Positions 17,173 through 25,618 of a stretch of DNA of 64,000 nucleotides are shown in pieces. The DNA is taken from NCBI RefSeq assembly GCF_018403245.1, contig NZ_BOSH01000004.1, forward strand, positions 372,001-436,000, in the 5' to 3' direction. This DNA comes from Paenibacillus sp. J2TS4. Lineage in GTDB: Bacteria > Bacillota > Bacilli > Paenibacillales > NBRC-103111. Position 1 is the stretch's first letter. Each line of letters opens with the position of its first letter. The translations under genes and the position numbers were made by a program. The notes beneath the pieces were generated by a model. It saw only the letters and a program-made list of their open reading frames with translations. It was not told the origin of the DNA and ran no database searches.

Positions 17173-18020
17173 AGCGAATCCCGCTGGAAAAGCTCCCGGT
17201 ATCCAGAGGGAGGGAGGCCGGTGTGCTTTTTGAAAAGCCGGGAGAAATAATACGGTTCCATCCCCAAGGATCGGGCGATTTCGGCTACCGGTTCGTCGGT
17301 AGCCGAGAGCAGTGCCTTCGCCTTCTCCATTTTGAACTGCTGGATATATTGAATAGGGGAAGTCCCGACCATTTCGTGAAAATGACGGATAAAATAGTTA
17401 GGATGAAAATGGACGAGGTCCGCCATATCCTGTACGGTTATATTTTCGTGACAATGCTGTTCGATATATTTCAACACGGTATGAACCTTATGCATCCGAT
17501 GATCCTCGCTTATCGGCTCCAGCACATATTTGCCCTCCAGGGAAGCTTCGACGAACAGGCTTATCATTTCCAGCAGGACGGCCTTCTGCATCATTAAAGC
17601 TGTGAACCGGCTGCTCTCGTAATGCTGGATCAAAAGCTCAAACAAGCCCGTCAGCCGGGCGGGATCTTTAACCTCGATATAGTGTGGCAGGCCGAGCAGT
17701 TGAAACAGGTTCAAATCGCCAAGATGGGCTGTAAAATGGCACCAATATTTGCCAAAAGTATGCTCGCTAATTGTGGAATAAGACTGCTGGACTCCCGAAG
17801 GCATTATAAATAACTGCCCGGGCTCCGGGTAATAGGTTTGGCCGTTAATGATCAGACAGCCTTCTCCTTCACAGATATAATAGAACCGGTTAAAATCCGG
17901 AACGACGTTCATCTGCCGCCATTTCTTGTTTACTTTCGTGTAGGCGGCCAGCGATAATTGGACCTGCACGTTAGCCATGACATTCCTCAGTCTGGCAAGC
18001 TGTTTGTCCGGCTTAAGCAT
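17169..18020 (-). CDS. AraC family transcriptional regulator
   Basis: 283 aa, N-terminal cupin sensing domain (YYICEGEGCLIINGQTYYP, PGQLFIMPSG) and C-terminal double HTH (ITVQDMADLVHFHPNYFIRHF and EPVAEIARSLGMEPYYFSRLF). The start at 18020 (MLKPDKQ) is preferred to an upstream ATG at 18083 because AGGAGG lies nine bases before it. No divergent target sits next to it; a long hairpin occupies the upstream gap. The signal is unknown, probably a sugar. Confidence 0.9.
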   Translation of the reverse strand: MLKPDKQLARLRNVMANVQVQLSLAAYTKVNKKWRQMNVVPDFNRFYYICEGEGCLIINGQTYYPEPGQLFIMPSGVQQSYSTISEHTFGKYWCHFTAHLGDLNLFQLLGLPHYIEVKDPARLTGLFELLIQHYESSRFTALMMQKAVLLEMISLFVEASLEGKYVLEPISEDHRMHKVHTVLKYIEQHCHENITVQDMADLVHFHPNYFIRHFHEMVGTSPIQYIQQFKMEKAKALLSATDEPVAEIARSLGMEPYYFSRLFKKHTGLPPSGYRELFQRDSL

Positions 18021-18232
18021 CCATTCCAGCCTCCTGTTCGGAATATGGGGGGGGTCTTTAGTGGCTCTGCACAGAGCTTTCATTTGCTCCGATCTTTATA
18101 TAGTTCCTTTATCGGGAGTAAATTTCCTTTTCGTTTTCGCAAAATTTATGGCGACCGAAGTCTCTTTATAAGGAGCCCTGTGTATTCAATCCGATATTTT
18201 AAAAATATTACTTACTCTTCAAATATACTCGG

Positions 18233-18287
18233 ATACAACCGACAAGCCGCTGTCGTCCATTGGATGACAGCGGCTTGTTGGTTGTAT
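18233..18287. repeat. Long near-perfect hairpin between gbsR-type and AraC genes
   Basis: Two 26-base arms (18233-18258 and 18262-18287) pair throughout with only two G.U pairs when read on the plus strand; the core is ACAAGCCGCTGTC/GACAGCGGCTTGT. It lies 53 bases past the end of the GbsR-like gene, so it may end that transcript, but there is no U-run on either side. Confidence 0.8.
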
Positions 18288-18339
18288 TAGGTGCAGAAAA
18301 AGCTGACTTAATAACACCCGTTTATTATAGAATGCCAAA

Positions 18340-18918
18340 TCAATCTGCGGCTTCTGGGGCCGGCAATTGCTTCGGCACCAAATCATAGATTTGACCCGAC
18401 TCGAAGGTGTCGATCAGTCGATCCAGCCATAAATAATAGTTTATGGCCTCTTCCATTTTATGAATGTCGTGATGAATAATTTCATTAAGTTGAGGATGAC
18501 CGGGATCTTTTGCGAGCAACTGTTTAAGCTCGTGGATGGATTTTTTGAGTACCTGCAGATTCATTTCCAAGGAATGCCGCCATTTGATTACGAAATAGTC
18601 GGCGAAATTCTGGTACCAGTCCTGCTCCACCTCATAAAGATCCTTCCTCGAACCTTTACCCCAGACCTTCTTGACCATCTTCAAATCATGCAGAGTACGG
18701 ACGCCTGTACTCATCGTTGTTTTACTCATTCCCATTTGCTGTCCCATTTCGTCGAGCGTCATAGGCTTGTCTTGAAAGAACATCATTCCGTAAAGGTGCC
18801 CTGTGGAGAGAGTGATCCCATACAAATCCATATTGTTGCCAATGGATTCGATAACGCGCTCGCGTGCCTTTTGGATGATGCTTGCCTGCTCGTCGGTTAA
18901 TTGATTCCATTGGTTCAT
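18340..18918 (-). CDS. GbsR/MarR-type transcriptional regulator
   Basis: 192 aa winged-helix regulator of the GbsR/OpcR/OpuAR group, which in Bacillus represses choline and glycine betaine uptake and synthesis genes. Visible: GITLSTGHLYGMMFFQDKP, then the recognition helix region TLDEMGQQMGMSKTTMSTGVRTL and LKMVKKVWGKGSRKDLYE. ATG 18918 is taken over GTG 18927 because AGGTGG overlaps the latter. It is transcribed away from opuAA, and the 321-base gap between them holds candidate operators. Control of opuA is inferred from family and position. Confidence 0.88.
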   Translation of the reverse strand: MNQWNQLTDEQASIIQKARERVIESIGNNMDLYGITLSTGHLYGMMFFQDKPMTLDEMGQQMGMSKTTMSTGVRTLHDLKMVKKVWGKGSRKDLYEVEQDWYQNFADYFVIKWRHSLEMNLQVLKKSIHELKQLLAKDPGHPQLNEIIHHDIHKMEEAINYYLWLDRLIDTFESGQIYDLVPKQLPAPEAAD

Positions 18919-19047
18919 AAATTCCACCTCATCGAGAAGGATTGGTCTCTAGGATGAACAGGATACACAATTTTAACCACTGCCAACCGTATCAGCAAAT
19001 TTTTCTCACCCTGTCGTAAATTATAGCCATCGTAGGTCTAACGTTAT

Positions 19048-19205
19048 TGTAGTGAACTACATACAAAATGTAAAGAAACCGTCAGGGAAGCATTATTAAG
19101 TAAAACGGAGTATATGGAACGTATTGTATGTAAAGTTTTTTCTGAACAAACTTAACATACGTTTATTAGCGTTGACCGGACTTTTGTCTTATGAGTAAAC
19201 TTAAC
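19048..19205. promoter_or_regulatory. Divergent control region of gbsR-like and opuA genes
   Basis: Contains the 14-bp palindrome TGTAGTGAACTACA (19048-19061), and the direct repeat AAACTTAACA occurring near 19148 and again near 19197, just before the opuAA ribosome site. These are candidate operators for the GbsR-like protein. No single promoter stands out by hexamer match. Confidence 0.4.
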
Positions 19206-19239
19206 AGGTACATGAGGGGAGCAGAAAAGGGGGGAGAAG

Positions 19240-20436
19240 ATGGCTGTCATTTCCGTCAAAAATTTGACCAAAATGTTCGGGTCAGAGGTGGAGCGGGCAT
19301 TTCCATTATTAGACCACGGCCTCACCAAAAAAGAAATTTATGAGAAAACGAAAATTACGGTCGGTGTTAATCGGATTAACTTCGATATTGAGCAAGGGGA
19401 AATATTCGTTATTATGGGACTTTCTGGAAGTGGAAAGTCGACGCTAGTCCGATTACTGAACCGGTTGATCGAGCCGACCCGCGGAGAAGTTATCGTCAAC
19501 GGAAGGGACATTGTCAAAGTGGGGCAGGAAGAGCTGAGACAAATTCGTCGGAGCACGATCAGCATGGTCTTCCAAAAATTCGCCCTATTCCCTCATAAAA
19601 CCGTCTTACAGAATGCCGAATTCGGATTGGAGATTCAAGGGATCAAAAAATCCGAACGAGGGGAACAAGCGATAAGAGCGCTTTCGCTGGTTGGTTTGCA
19701 GGGATGGGAGAACAGTTACCCGGACGAGCTAAGCGGCGGGATGCAGCAAAGAGTCGGCTTAGCCCGCGCACTGGCGAATGACCCGGACATCCTGCTGATG
19801 GATGAAGCGTTCAGCGCACTGGATCCGCTTATTCGCAAGGATATGCAGGATGAACTGCTCGAGCTGCAGCAAAAAATGAAAAAAACGATTGTATTCATCA
19901 CGCATGATCTCGACGAAGCACTCAGAATAGGTGATCGGATAGCGCTGATGAAGGACGGTTCCGTCGTTCAAATCGGGACTCCGGAAGAAATTATGATGAA
20001 CCCGGCAGACAAGTATGTAGAGAAATTCGTTGAAGATGTAGATTTATCGAAGGTGCTGACCGCCGAGCATGTGATGAGAAGGCCGGAGACCATCACCTTG
20101 GACAAAGGCGGCCCCCGTGTGGCGCTGCAGCTGATGCGCGAAAGCGGGGTCTCGAATTTATTTGTCGTCGATCTGTCCAAGAAACTGATTGGAGTCATTA
20201 CGGCGGAGGATGCCTCCGCTGCGGTCCAAGGCGGTAAACGGCTGGAGGACATCGTGATCCGGGATGTGCCTATCGTGCCTCCGGATACCCATTTGAACGA
20301 GCTGTTCGATTTATGCAGCACCTCGAAATTTCCTGTATCCGTAGTTGGAGACAATGGAAGGCTGCTTGGCGTTATCGTCAGGGGAGCGGTGCTGGGAGCT
20401 CTATCGGGTAACCAACAGCAAGGGGGTGAGGCGTGA
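19240..20436 (+). CDS. opuAA: Glycine betaine ABC transporter ATP-binding protein OpuAA
   Basis: 398 aa ATPase that powers osmoprotectant uptake. Walker A GLSGSGKST, signature DELSGGMQQRVGLARAL, Walker B ILLMDEAFSALDP, H-loop in IVFITHDLDEA. Residues about 275-390 hold two CBS domains (VLTAEHVMRRPETI, LNELFDLCSTSKFPVSVVG), the ionic-strength sensor of OpuA-type systems. First gene of opuAA-AB-AC; the ribosome site is AAGGGGGGAGAAG. Its TGA overlaps the next start. Confidence 0.95.
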   Translation: MAVISVKNLTKMFGSEVERAFPLLDHGLTKKEIYEKTKITVGVNRINFDIEQGEIFVIMGLSGSGKSTLVRLLNRLIEPTRGEVIVNGRDIVKVGQEELRQIRRSTISMVFQKFALFPHKTVLQNAEFGLEIQGIKKSERGEQAIRALSLVGLQGWENSYPDELSGGMQQRVGLARALANDPDILLMDEAFSALDPLIRKDMQDELLELQQKMKKTIVFITHDLDEALRIGDRIALMKDGSVVQIGTPEEIMMNPADKYVEKFVEDVDLSKVLTAEHVMRRPETITLDKGGPRVALQLMRESGVSNLFVVDLSKKLIGVITAEDASAAVQGGKRLEDIVIRDVPIVPPDTHLNELFDLCSTSKFPVSVVGDNGRLLGVIVRGAVLGALSGNQQQGGEA

Positions 20437-21266
20437 TGCCTAAAATTCCTCTGGACAAATGGATTGAGAAGCTGGTGACTCTGTTAGAGGACAATTTGCA
20501 ATTTTTATTCGATTTTTTGAAGGCCATTATTGGCGGAACGGTGGATGCTTTTTCCGGTTTGTTTCACCTGCTGCCGTATTACGTGTGGATTGTTTTATTC
20601 GCGGCCCTGGCCTTCTGGGTAGCACGCTGGGGACTGGCGATATTCACTCTCATTGGACTGTTTCTGATCCACAATCTGGGGTATTGGGAGCATACGATGG
20701 ATTCGTTGGCTCTGGTAGTCACGTCTACCTTGATCTCGATTATTGTCGGGCTGCCGCTCGGTATTTGGAGCGCACGCTTTGACAGTGTCCGCAATGTGCT
20801 GACCCCGGTGCTGGATTTCATGCAGACGATGCCGGCATTCGTATATCTTATTCCGGCTGTTACGTTTTTTGGCCTTGGAGTCGTTCCGGGCGTCATTGCT
20901 TCTGTCATCTTTGCCGTTCCTCCCACGATAAGATTAACGAATCTCGGAATTCGGCAGGTATCGGCCGAGCTGGCAGAGGCAGCGGACGCTTTCGGCTCTA
21001 CACCCGGACAGAAGCTGTTCAAGGTTCAGCTTCCGCTTGCGGCTCCCACGATAATGGCGGGAATTAACCAGACGGTTATGCTATCCCTGTCCATGGTGGT
21101 CATTGCCTCCATGATCGGAGCTCAAGGCTTGGGTGCGGACGTCTATAAAGCCGTCACCCAATTAAAAATCGGCGAAGGCTTTCAGGCTGGGATCGCCGTA
21201 GTTATTCTCGCGATTCTGCTGGATCGCTTGTCCCAAAATATCGCAAAAGATAAAAAAAGGAGATAG
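20436..21266 (+). CDS. opuAB: Glycine betaine ABC transporter permease OpuAB
   Basis: 276 aa inner-membrane subunit with about six hydrophobic segments. The EAA-type coupling loop is ELAEAADAFGSTPGQKLFKVQLP. Most of the N-terminal half matches ProW/OpuAB (PLGIWSARFDSVRNVLTPVLDFMQTMP). Start is ATG 20436, sharing its A with the opuAA stop (TGATG); GTG 20433 is the alternative. Downstream opuAC starts two bases after the stop. Confidence 0.94.
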   Translation: MPKIPLDKWIEKLVTLLEDNLQFLFDFLKAIIGGTVDAFSGLFHLLPYYVWIVLFAALAFWVARWGLAIFTLIGLFLIHNLGYWEHTMDSLALVVTSTLISIIVGLPLGIWSARFDSVRNVLTPVLDFMQTMPAFVYLIPAVTFFGLGVVPGVIASVIFAVPPTIRLTNLGIRQVSAELAEAADAFGSTPGQKLFKVQLPLAAPTIMAGINQTVMLSLSMVVIASMIGAQGLGADVYKAVTQLKIGEGFQAGIAVVILAILLDRLSQNIAKDKKRR

Positions 21267-21268
21267 TT

Positions 21269-22162
21269 ATGTTAAAAAAAGGATTAACATTTGTACTAAC
21301 CGCTTCTTTAGGATTAAGTTTGTTGGCGGGCTGCTCTTCGGGAGATAAGGCCCAGTCGGATTTTATCGGGGATCAGGTCAACTATGAAATTATCGGTATC
21401 GACCCGGGTGCCGGTCTGATGGAAGCTACAGAGAAGGTGCTTGAGGAATATGAACTGACGGAATGGAAGCTGATCGAGGGATCGGATACGGCAATGACGG
21501 CTTCTCTGGAAAAAGCTTACAAAGACAAGAAGCCGATCATTATTACCGGCTGGACCCCTCACTGGAAATTCGCTAAATATGATCTCAAATATTTAGAGGA
21601 TCCGAAGGGGATCTACGGGCCGGATGAGAAGATCCATACGATCGTCCGCAACGGCCTGAAGGAAGATGATCCGGGAGCTTATCAATTATTGGATAACTTC
21701 GAATGGACTCCTGCCGACATGGAGAAGGTGATGGTCGATGTCTATGAAGGCAAGAAGCCGGAAGAAGCAGCGGAGAAATGGGTGAATGACAATGCCGATA
21801 AAGTTGACGGGTGGATCAAGGATATCCCGCAAGGCGAAGGCAAGAAGCTGAAGCTCGCCTATGTCGCCTGGGATTCCGAAATTGCCAGTACCCATGTAGT
21901 TAAGTATGTCCTAGAGGAGAAGCTTGGCTACAAGGTGGAGGCGCTGCAGGTCGAGGTTGCGCCGATGTGGGTCGGAGTGGCTAAAGGCGATGTCGACGGA
22001 ATGGTAGCCGCTTGGCTGCCGACGACTCACCAGAGACATTACGAAACCCACGAAGGTAATTTTGAAGATTTGGGGCCGAACCTGGTCGGAACGAAGCTCG
22101 GACTGGTCGTACCCAGCTATGTAGACATCAATTCCATTGAAGATTTAAAAAAGAAGGAATAG
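21269..22162 (+). CDS. opuAC: Glycine betaine-binding lipoprotein OpuAC
   Basis: 297 aa lipoprotein anchored outside the membrane. Signal peptide with lipobox LLAGC (Cys about 22). Two-lobed OpuAC domain with the aromatic cage segments IITGWTPHWKFAKYDLKYL and VDGMVAAWLPTTHQRHY, which bind the trimethylammonium group of betaine. Ends the opuA operon before a good terminator. Confidence 0.95.
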   Translation: MLKKGLTFVLTASLGLSLLAGCSSGDKAQSDFIGDQVNYEIIGIDPGAGLMEATEKVLEEYELTEWKLIEGSDTAMTASLEKAYKDKKPIIITGWTPHWKFAKYDLKYLEDPKGIYGPDEKIHTIVRNGLKEDDPGAYQLLDNFEWTPADMEKVMVDVYEGKKPEEAAEKWVNDNADKVDGWIKDIPQGEGKKLKLAYVAWDSEIASTHVVKYVLEEKLGYKVEALQVEVAPMWVGVAKGDVDGMVAAWLPTTHQRHYETHEGNFEDLGPNLVGTKLGLVVPSYVDINSIEDLKKKE

Positions 22163-22209
22163 ATCGGGACGCCGGGATGATATCGGTGGTCCAATAAAAA
22201 TGCAAATGA

Positions 22210-22250
22210 AGCCGCCAGGCAGGGTGTCCCTGTTTGGCGGCTTTCTCATT
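22210..22250 (+). terminator. Terminator of opuA operon
   Basis: Arms AGCCGCCAGGCAGGG and CCCTGTTTGGCGGCT pair over 15 bp with a TGT loop and two G.U pairs, followed by TTCTCATT. It lies 48 bases after the opuAC stop. Confidence 0.85.
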
Positions 22251-22357
22251 ATACCCGATAGTGAGGACGCCAGGTCATGTGTTCACTTTCTTACGGAATA
22301 GGGTTCTTACTTATGTTTCAGTCATGTTTCGATTTTTTGACAGAACCTCTCACCTCA

Positions 22358-22387
22358 TTGACACTCGTCAAACGATTGTACTACAAT
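22358..22387 (+). promoter_or_regulatory. Promoter and BlaI-like operator
   Basis: TTGACA (22358-22363) and TACAAT (22382-22387) with an 18-base spacer. The dyad TTGTACTACAA (22377-22387) covers the -10 box and resembles BlaI/MecI/CopY operators built on TACA and TGTA half-sites. Autorepression by the gene just downstream is inferred. Confidence 0.6.
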
Positions 22388-22410
22388 GCATAGTGTAAGG
22401 AGTGAAGGCT

Positions 22411-22839
22411 GTGAAAGTAGATAAATATAATATGAATGAAGAAGGCTTGAACCGTTTTTTTGGACCGCTGGAGGCAAGAATCATGGAACGGGTCTGGGAG
22501 ACGGGGAAGGCCAGTATTAAAGAAGTGCAGGAGCTGCTGGACCGGGAATCCCCGATTTCGTTCAATGCCGTAATGACCGTTATGAATCGGCTTTGCGAGA
22601 AAGGCCATTTAATCCGTCTGGCTAAACAGTCCCGCGGACAGGTTTCCTACTATTCGGCTGTTCAGACTAAAGAGCAATTTTTGAACGAGCAGACCCGGGT
22701 GCTGGCCGATGGATTAATGACGGACTTTGGTGCCCTCGTCGTCAATCATCTGATTGATTCGCTTGACCAGGCCGATCCGCAATCGATTGAACGATTAGAG
22801 CAAAAACTACGGGAAATGAAAAGCAGGGGCGAATCGTGA
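22411..22839 (+). CDS. BlaI/MecI/CopY family repressor
   Basis: 142 aa winged-helix repressor. The N-terminal HTH is typical (GPLEARIMERVWETGKASIK, ISFNAVMTVMNRLCEKGHL), followed by the dimer helix region (LNEQTRVLADGLMTDF). GTG 22411 is chosen because AAGGAG sits eight bases ahead; an in-frame GTG at 22402 overlaps that site. Partner protease gene overlaps its stop by GTGA. In this family the sensor protease cleaves the repressor in response to a wall or metal signal. Confidence 0.9.
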   Translation: MKVDKYNMNEEGLNRFFGPLEARIMERVWETGKASIKEVQELLDRESPISFNAVMTVMNRLCEKGHLIRLAKQSRGQVSYYSAVQTKEQFLNEQTRVLADGLMTDFGALVVNHLIDSLDQADPQSIERLEQKLREMKSRGES

Positions 22840-23702
22840 ATGGAATGATAAAATCTAAATTGGCGTTCATCTCGGTAGGTCTGATTACGTTTTTCTTACT
22901 TTTCCAGATGGGGATTCATACCGCTCAGCAGCTGGGGGGAGCGGAAGGACAATGGGCTTTTTTAAAGCTCTGTCTGATGACCTTAAGCGAGAACTCCCGA
23001 ATCCCTTCTATAATAGTAGCTGTTATTAACTCGTTCATCGTGTTGACGGTGGGCAGGATGCTCCTGCGGGTGGGCAGCCAGATTTATCTAACCTGTAAGT
23101 GGAATCGTTATTTTCAATCCCGGATCGATCAGGAGACCACCAGGGAATTGATGCATCGGTATAGAGAATGGAAAATTCCGATTAGAGTCATTCGGGACGA
23201 TTCCTGGTTTGCTTTGGCTGTCGGACTGCTGAAGCCCCGAATTATCGTATCCAGCGGATTGCTCGCCATGCTCTCCGACGGAGAGAGGGAAGCCGTATTG
23301 CTTCATGAGAGACATCATTGCATGAGGCGGGACCCGTTAAAAATATTCATAGTCACCCTTTGCCGGGATGCCTTCTGGTATATTCCTCTTATTCGCGGAC
23401 TCGTCCATTACTATAAAGTAATGAAAGAGCTGCTTGCGGATCGTTTTGTAATGAAGCAGATGAGAACAGAATATGAACTCGGAGCCGTACTGCTCAAAAT
23501 AGCGAAACGCCCGCCGGCGCCCCGCCGAATGGTTGGTGTTTCCTTCGCGGATACGTCAATCAATTACCGGATCGAGCAGATCATCGAGCCCGGGCGCCCG
23601 GCGACGGCCCCTCAGGTCCGGTTTCCCGCGGTTATTATTTCGTTCGCCCTGTTGATGCTATCTCCTTATGTATTGATTGGCTTGGGCGGGTGCGTGTATT
23701 AA
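22836..23702 (+). CDS. Short BlaR1-like M56 membrane peptidase
   Basis: 288 aa with hydrophobic segments near residues 8-30, 58-78, about 120 and 255-280. The zinc site is HERHH in AVLLHERHHCMRRDP, followed by KELLADRFV, as in BlaR1/MecR1. It lacks the penicillin-binding sensor domain of BlaR1 and stops after the last membrane segment, like the many short M56 proteins paired with BlaI-type repressors. Likely signal input for the upstream repressor. The rest of the operon (thioredoxin, OsmC) suggests a redox or envelope signal rather than a beta-lactam. Confidence 0.86.
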   Translation: MNGMIKSKLAFISVGLITFFLLFQMGIHTAQQLGGAEGQWAFLKLCLMTLSENSRIPSIIVAVINSFIVLTVGRMLLRVGSQIYLTCKWNRYFQSRIDQETTRELMHRYREWKIPIRVIRDDSWFALAVGLLKPRIIVSSGLLAMLSDGEREAVLLHERHHCMRRDPLKIFIVTLCRDAFWYIPLIRGLVHYYKVMKELLADRFVMKQMRTEYELGAVLLKIAKRPPAPRRMVGVSFADTSINYRIEQIIEPGRPATAPQVRFPAVIISFALLMLSPYVLIGLGGCVY

Positions 23703-23727
23703 CATCTCGGATACGGAGGAGAAGAGA

Positions 23728-24270
23728 GTGAAGAAACAGATTGTTATTTGGGCCGTCATCGTATTTTTGGTAGGTCTGGCCATTTATCAAAATACCGGGA
23801 GCCAAGGGCAGAGCCAGCCGGCTGATCTGGAAGAGCTGCCCCAGGTAGGATTTAGAGCCCCGGCCTTTTCGCTAACCGGCCTGGACGGTACAGCTTATTC
23901 GCTTGCAGATGAATCGAAGCCAATGGTTATTAATTTTTGGGCTTCCTGGTGCGGCCCCTGTGAGATAGAAGCCCCGGATCTGGTTAAATTGTATGAGAAA
24001 TATGAAGGAAAGATAGAGATCTATGCGGTCAACGCCACAACCTTCGATAAAGAAGATAAAGCTCGCGAGTTTGCCGAACGCCATGGCTTCAAGTTTCCCG
24101 TCCTGCTGGATGACGATCGGAACAACAAAGTGATGGATCAATACCAAGTTTATGCTTTCCCGACTACTTTCTTTGTAAACCGCGACGGCGTAATTGTCGA
24201 TAAGGTGCTCGGTATAGTCGAACCCGATGAGCTGGAGAAAAAATTTAAACGAGCCATTTCATCCAAATAG
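23728..24270 (+). CDS. TlpA/ResA-like thiol-disulfide protein
   Basis: 180 aa, membrane-anchored by one N-terminal segment (IVIWAVIVFLVGLAIYQ) with the thioredoxin fold outside. Active site WCGPC in INFWASWCGPCEIEAPDL, cis-Pro segment VYAFPTTFFVNRDG. GTG 23728 follows GGAGG by eight bases; an earlier in-frame ATG at 23677 lies inside the M56 gene with no ribosome site. ResA-type proteins reduce extracytoplasmic disulfides. Confidence 0.92.
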   Translation: MKKQIVIWAVIVFLVGLAIYQNTGSQGQSQPADLEELPQVGFRAPAFSLTGLDGTAYSLADESKPMVINFWASWCGPCEIEAPDLVKLYEKYEGKIEIYAVNATTFDKEDKAREFAERHGFKFPVLLDDDRNNKVMDQYQVYAFPTTFFVNRDGVIVDKVLGIVEPDELEKKFKRAISSK

Positions 24271-24287
24271 CGGAAGGGGGATGCGGA

Positions 24288-25004
24288 ATGCCGGAAGTGC
24301 TTCAAGCAGGTTCATTTATGATTCGCACTAGCTGGCTTGTCCTTGCCTTGGCCGCCATTGCAGGATACATGCTAATAAGACTAAAGTTGAAAAATGCCGC
24401 TGATCAGGAACGCCAGCTTCCCGATCTGGCTGCGAACGGCATGCTGATCGTCATCCTGACATGGAAATTCAGCCCCATTCTGTTTAATCCCTCCATCTTA
24501 TGGACGAATCCGGTCAGCCTGCTGTTCATTAACGGCTCGGGCAGGGGAATAGCGTTAGGCTTGGCGCTGGCATTAGTCTATCTGGAGCTTAAAAGCCGTA
24601 AGCAACGGCTATCCCGCTGGTATTTGCTAGATCTGCTGTCTTACTGGGCCGGCTGCATAGCGCTGATTTATTTCCTGTTCATCTGGCAGTATGGGACGGC
24701 TACAAGCCTGCCCTGGGGAATTTCGATCTCAGATCCGGCATTTAAATATCATCCGGTTAACTTTTATATCGTTATCCTGCTCCTCCCTGTTTACCTATGG
24801 ATGTGGAAGCAAGATCATTTGCTCGGAACAGGCAAGCTTTTTTCTAATTTTGCAGTCTTTTTCGGGATAGCTTTGTTTATCAGCACCTTTTTCAAGTCGA
24901 CTCCTGCCTTGTGGCTGGGAATGTCGGGGGACCAATGGATGGCAGCAGGGATGACGTTGATCGGGCTGCTGCTCATTCCGCGAACACGGCAAGAACCGGC
25001 ATAA
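24288..25004 (+). CDS. Lgt-like membrane protein, probably catalytically degenerate
   Basis: 238 aa, about seven hydrophobic segments. The order of segments resembles prolipoprotein diacylglyceryl transferase: IRTSWLVLALAAIAGYMLIRL at the N-terminus, SLLFINGSGRGIALGLALALVY where Lgt has its H-G-G region, YHPVNFYIVILLLPVY where Lgt has a conserved HP-x-x-x-Y/E segment. The Lgt signature GRxGNFxN is absent, so it probably does not transfer diacylglyceryl. Good GAAGGGGG ribosome site. It lies 17 bases after the thioredoxin gene. Related Lgt-like proteins sit beside thioredoxins in other Bacillota (family memory, not checked). Confidence 0.6.
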   Translation: MPEVLQAGSFMIRTSWLVLALAAIAGYMLIRLKLKNAADQERQLPDLAANGMLIVILTWKFSPILFNPSILWTNPVSLLFINGSGRGIALGLALALVYLELKSRKQRLSRWYLLDLLSYWAGCIALIYFLFIWQYGTATSLPWGISISDPAFKYHPVNFYIVILLLPVYLWMWKQDHLLGTGKLFSNFAVFFGIALFISTFFKSTPALWLGMSGDQWMAAGMTLIGLLLIPRTRQEPA

Positions 25005-25062
25005 GATATTATGAAGATCTAATAATTAGTCTAAATGATCCATTCAGGAGGCTGTAAAAATC

Positions 25063-25485
25063 GTGAATATACATACAATCTGGCAAGGAAACAGGAAGTT
25101 TAAAGCTATAAGCTCTGGAAATCATGAGGTTGTCATGGATGCCAAAGCGGAATTCGGTGGGAATAATGAAGGCAGCTCGCCTATGGAGCTTGTGCTTATG
25201 GGGCTGACGGGCTGTATGGGAATCGATGTGACGATGATTTTGGAAAAAATGAAGATGGCTCCGGCCATGCTGGAGATTGAGGCGAGGGGAGTGCGAGAAG
25301 ATGAGACTCCCCGTTCTCTTGCAAATATAATATTAACCTTTCATATGGAGGGGCCCCTTAATCCGGCGAAAGTATGGAGGGCCATTCGGCTGAGCGAACA
25401 AAAGTATTGCTCCGTAGCGCATTCGCTTAAAGCGGCCATTGACATCCGATTGATGCTAAATGGGGAAGAGGCCGCCCCGGAATAA
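25063..25485 (+). CDS. OsmC/Ohr family protein
   Basis: 140 aa cytoplasmic OsmC-fold protein. Conserved core: SPMELVLMGLTGCMGIDVTMIL with the first redox Cys, and EQKYCSVAHSLKAA with the second Cys. Members reduce organic hydroperoxides or persulfides with these two Cys. GTG follows AGGAGG (11-base spacing). 58 bases separate it from the Lgt-like gene with no terminator, so it probably belongs to the BlaI-M56-TlpA unit. Confidence 0.87.
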   Translation: MNIHTIWQGNRKFKAISSGNHEVVMDAKAEFGGNNEGSSPMELVLMGLTGCMGIDVTMILEKMKMAPAMLEIEARGVREDETPRSLANIILTFHMEGPLNPAKVWRAIRLSEQKYCSVAHSLKAAIDIRLMLNGEEAAPE

Positions 25486-25618
25486 CACCTCGATAACGGG
25501 GCAGAGAATGCATGCGGCCATTCGGGATACCTGCTCTTAAGCGGTAATCATTACCTTGAGTAAACTTTCCCATTACGGACAGAATGGAAGATAAACGTTC
25601 AGTGGGAGGAAGTCACTC

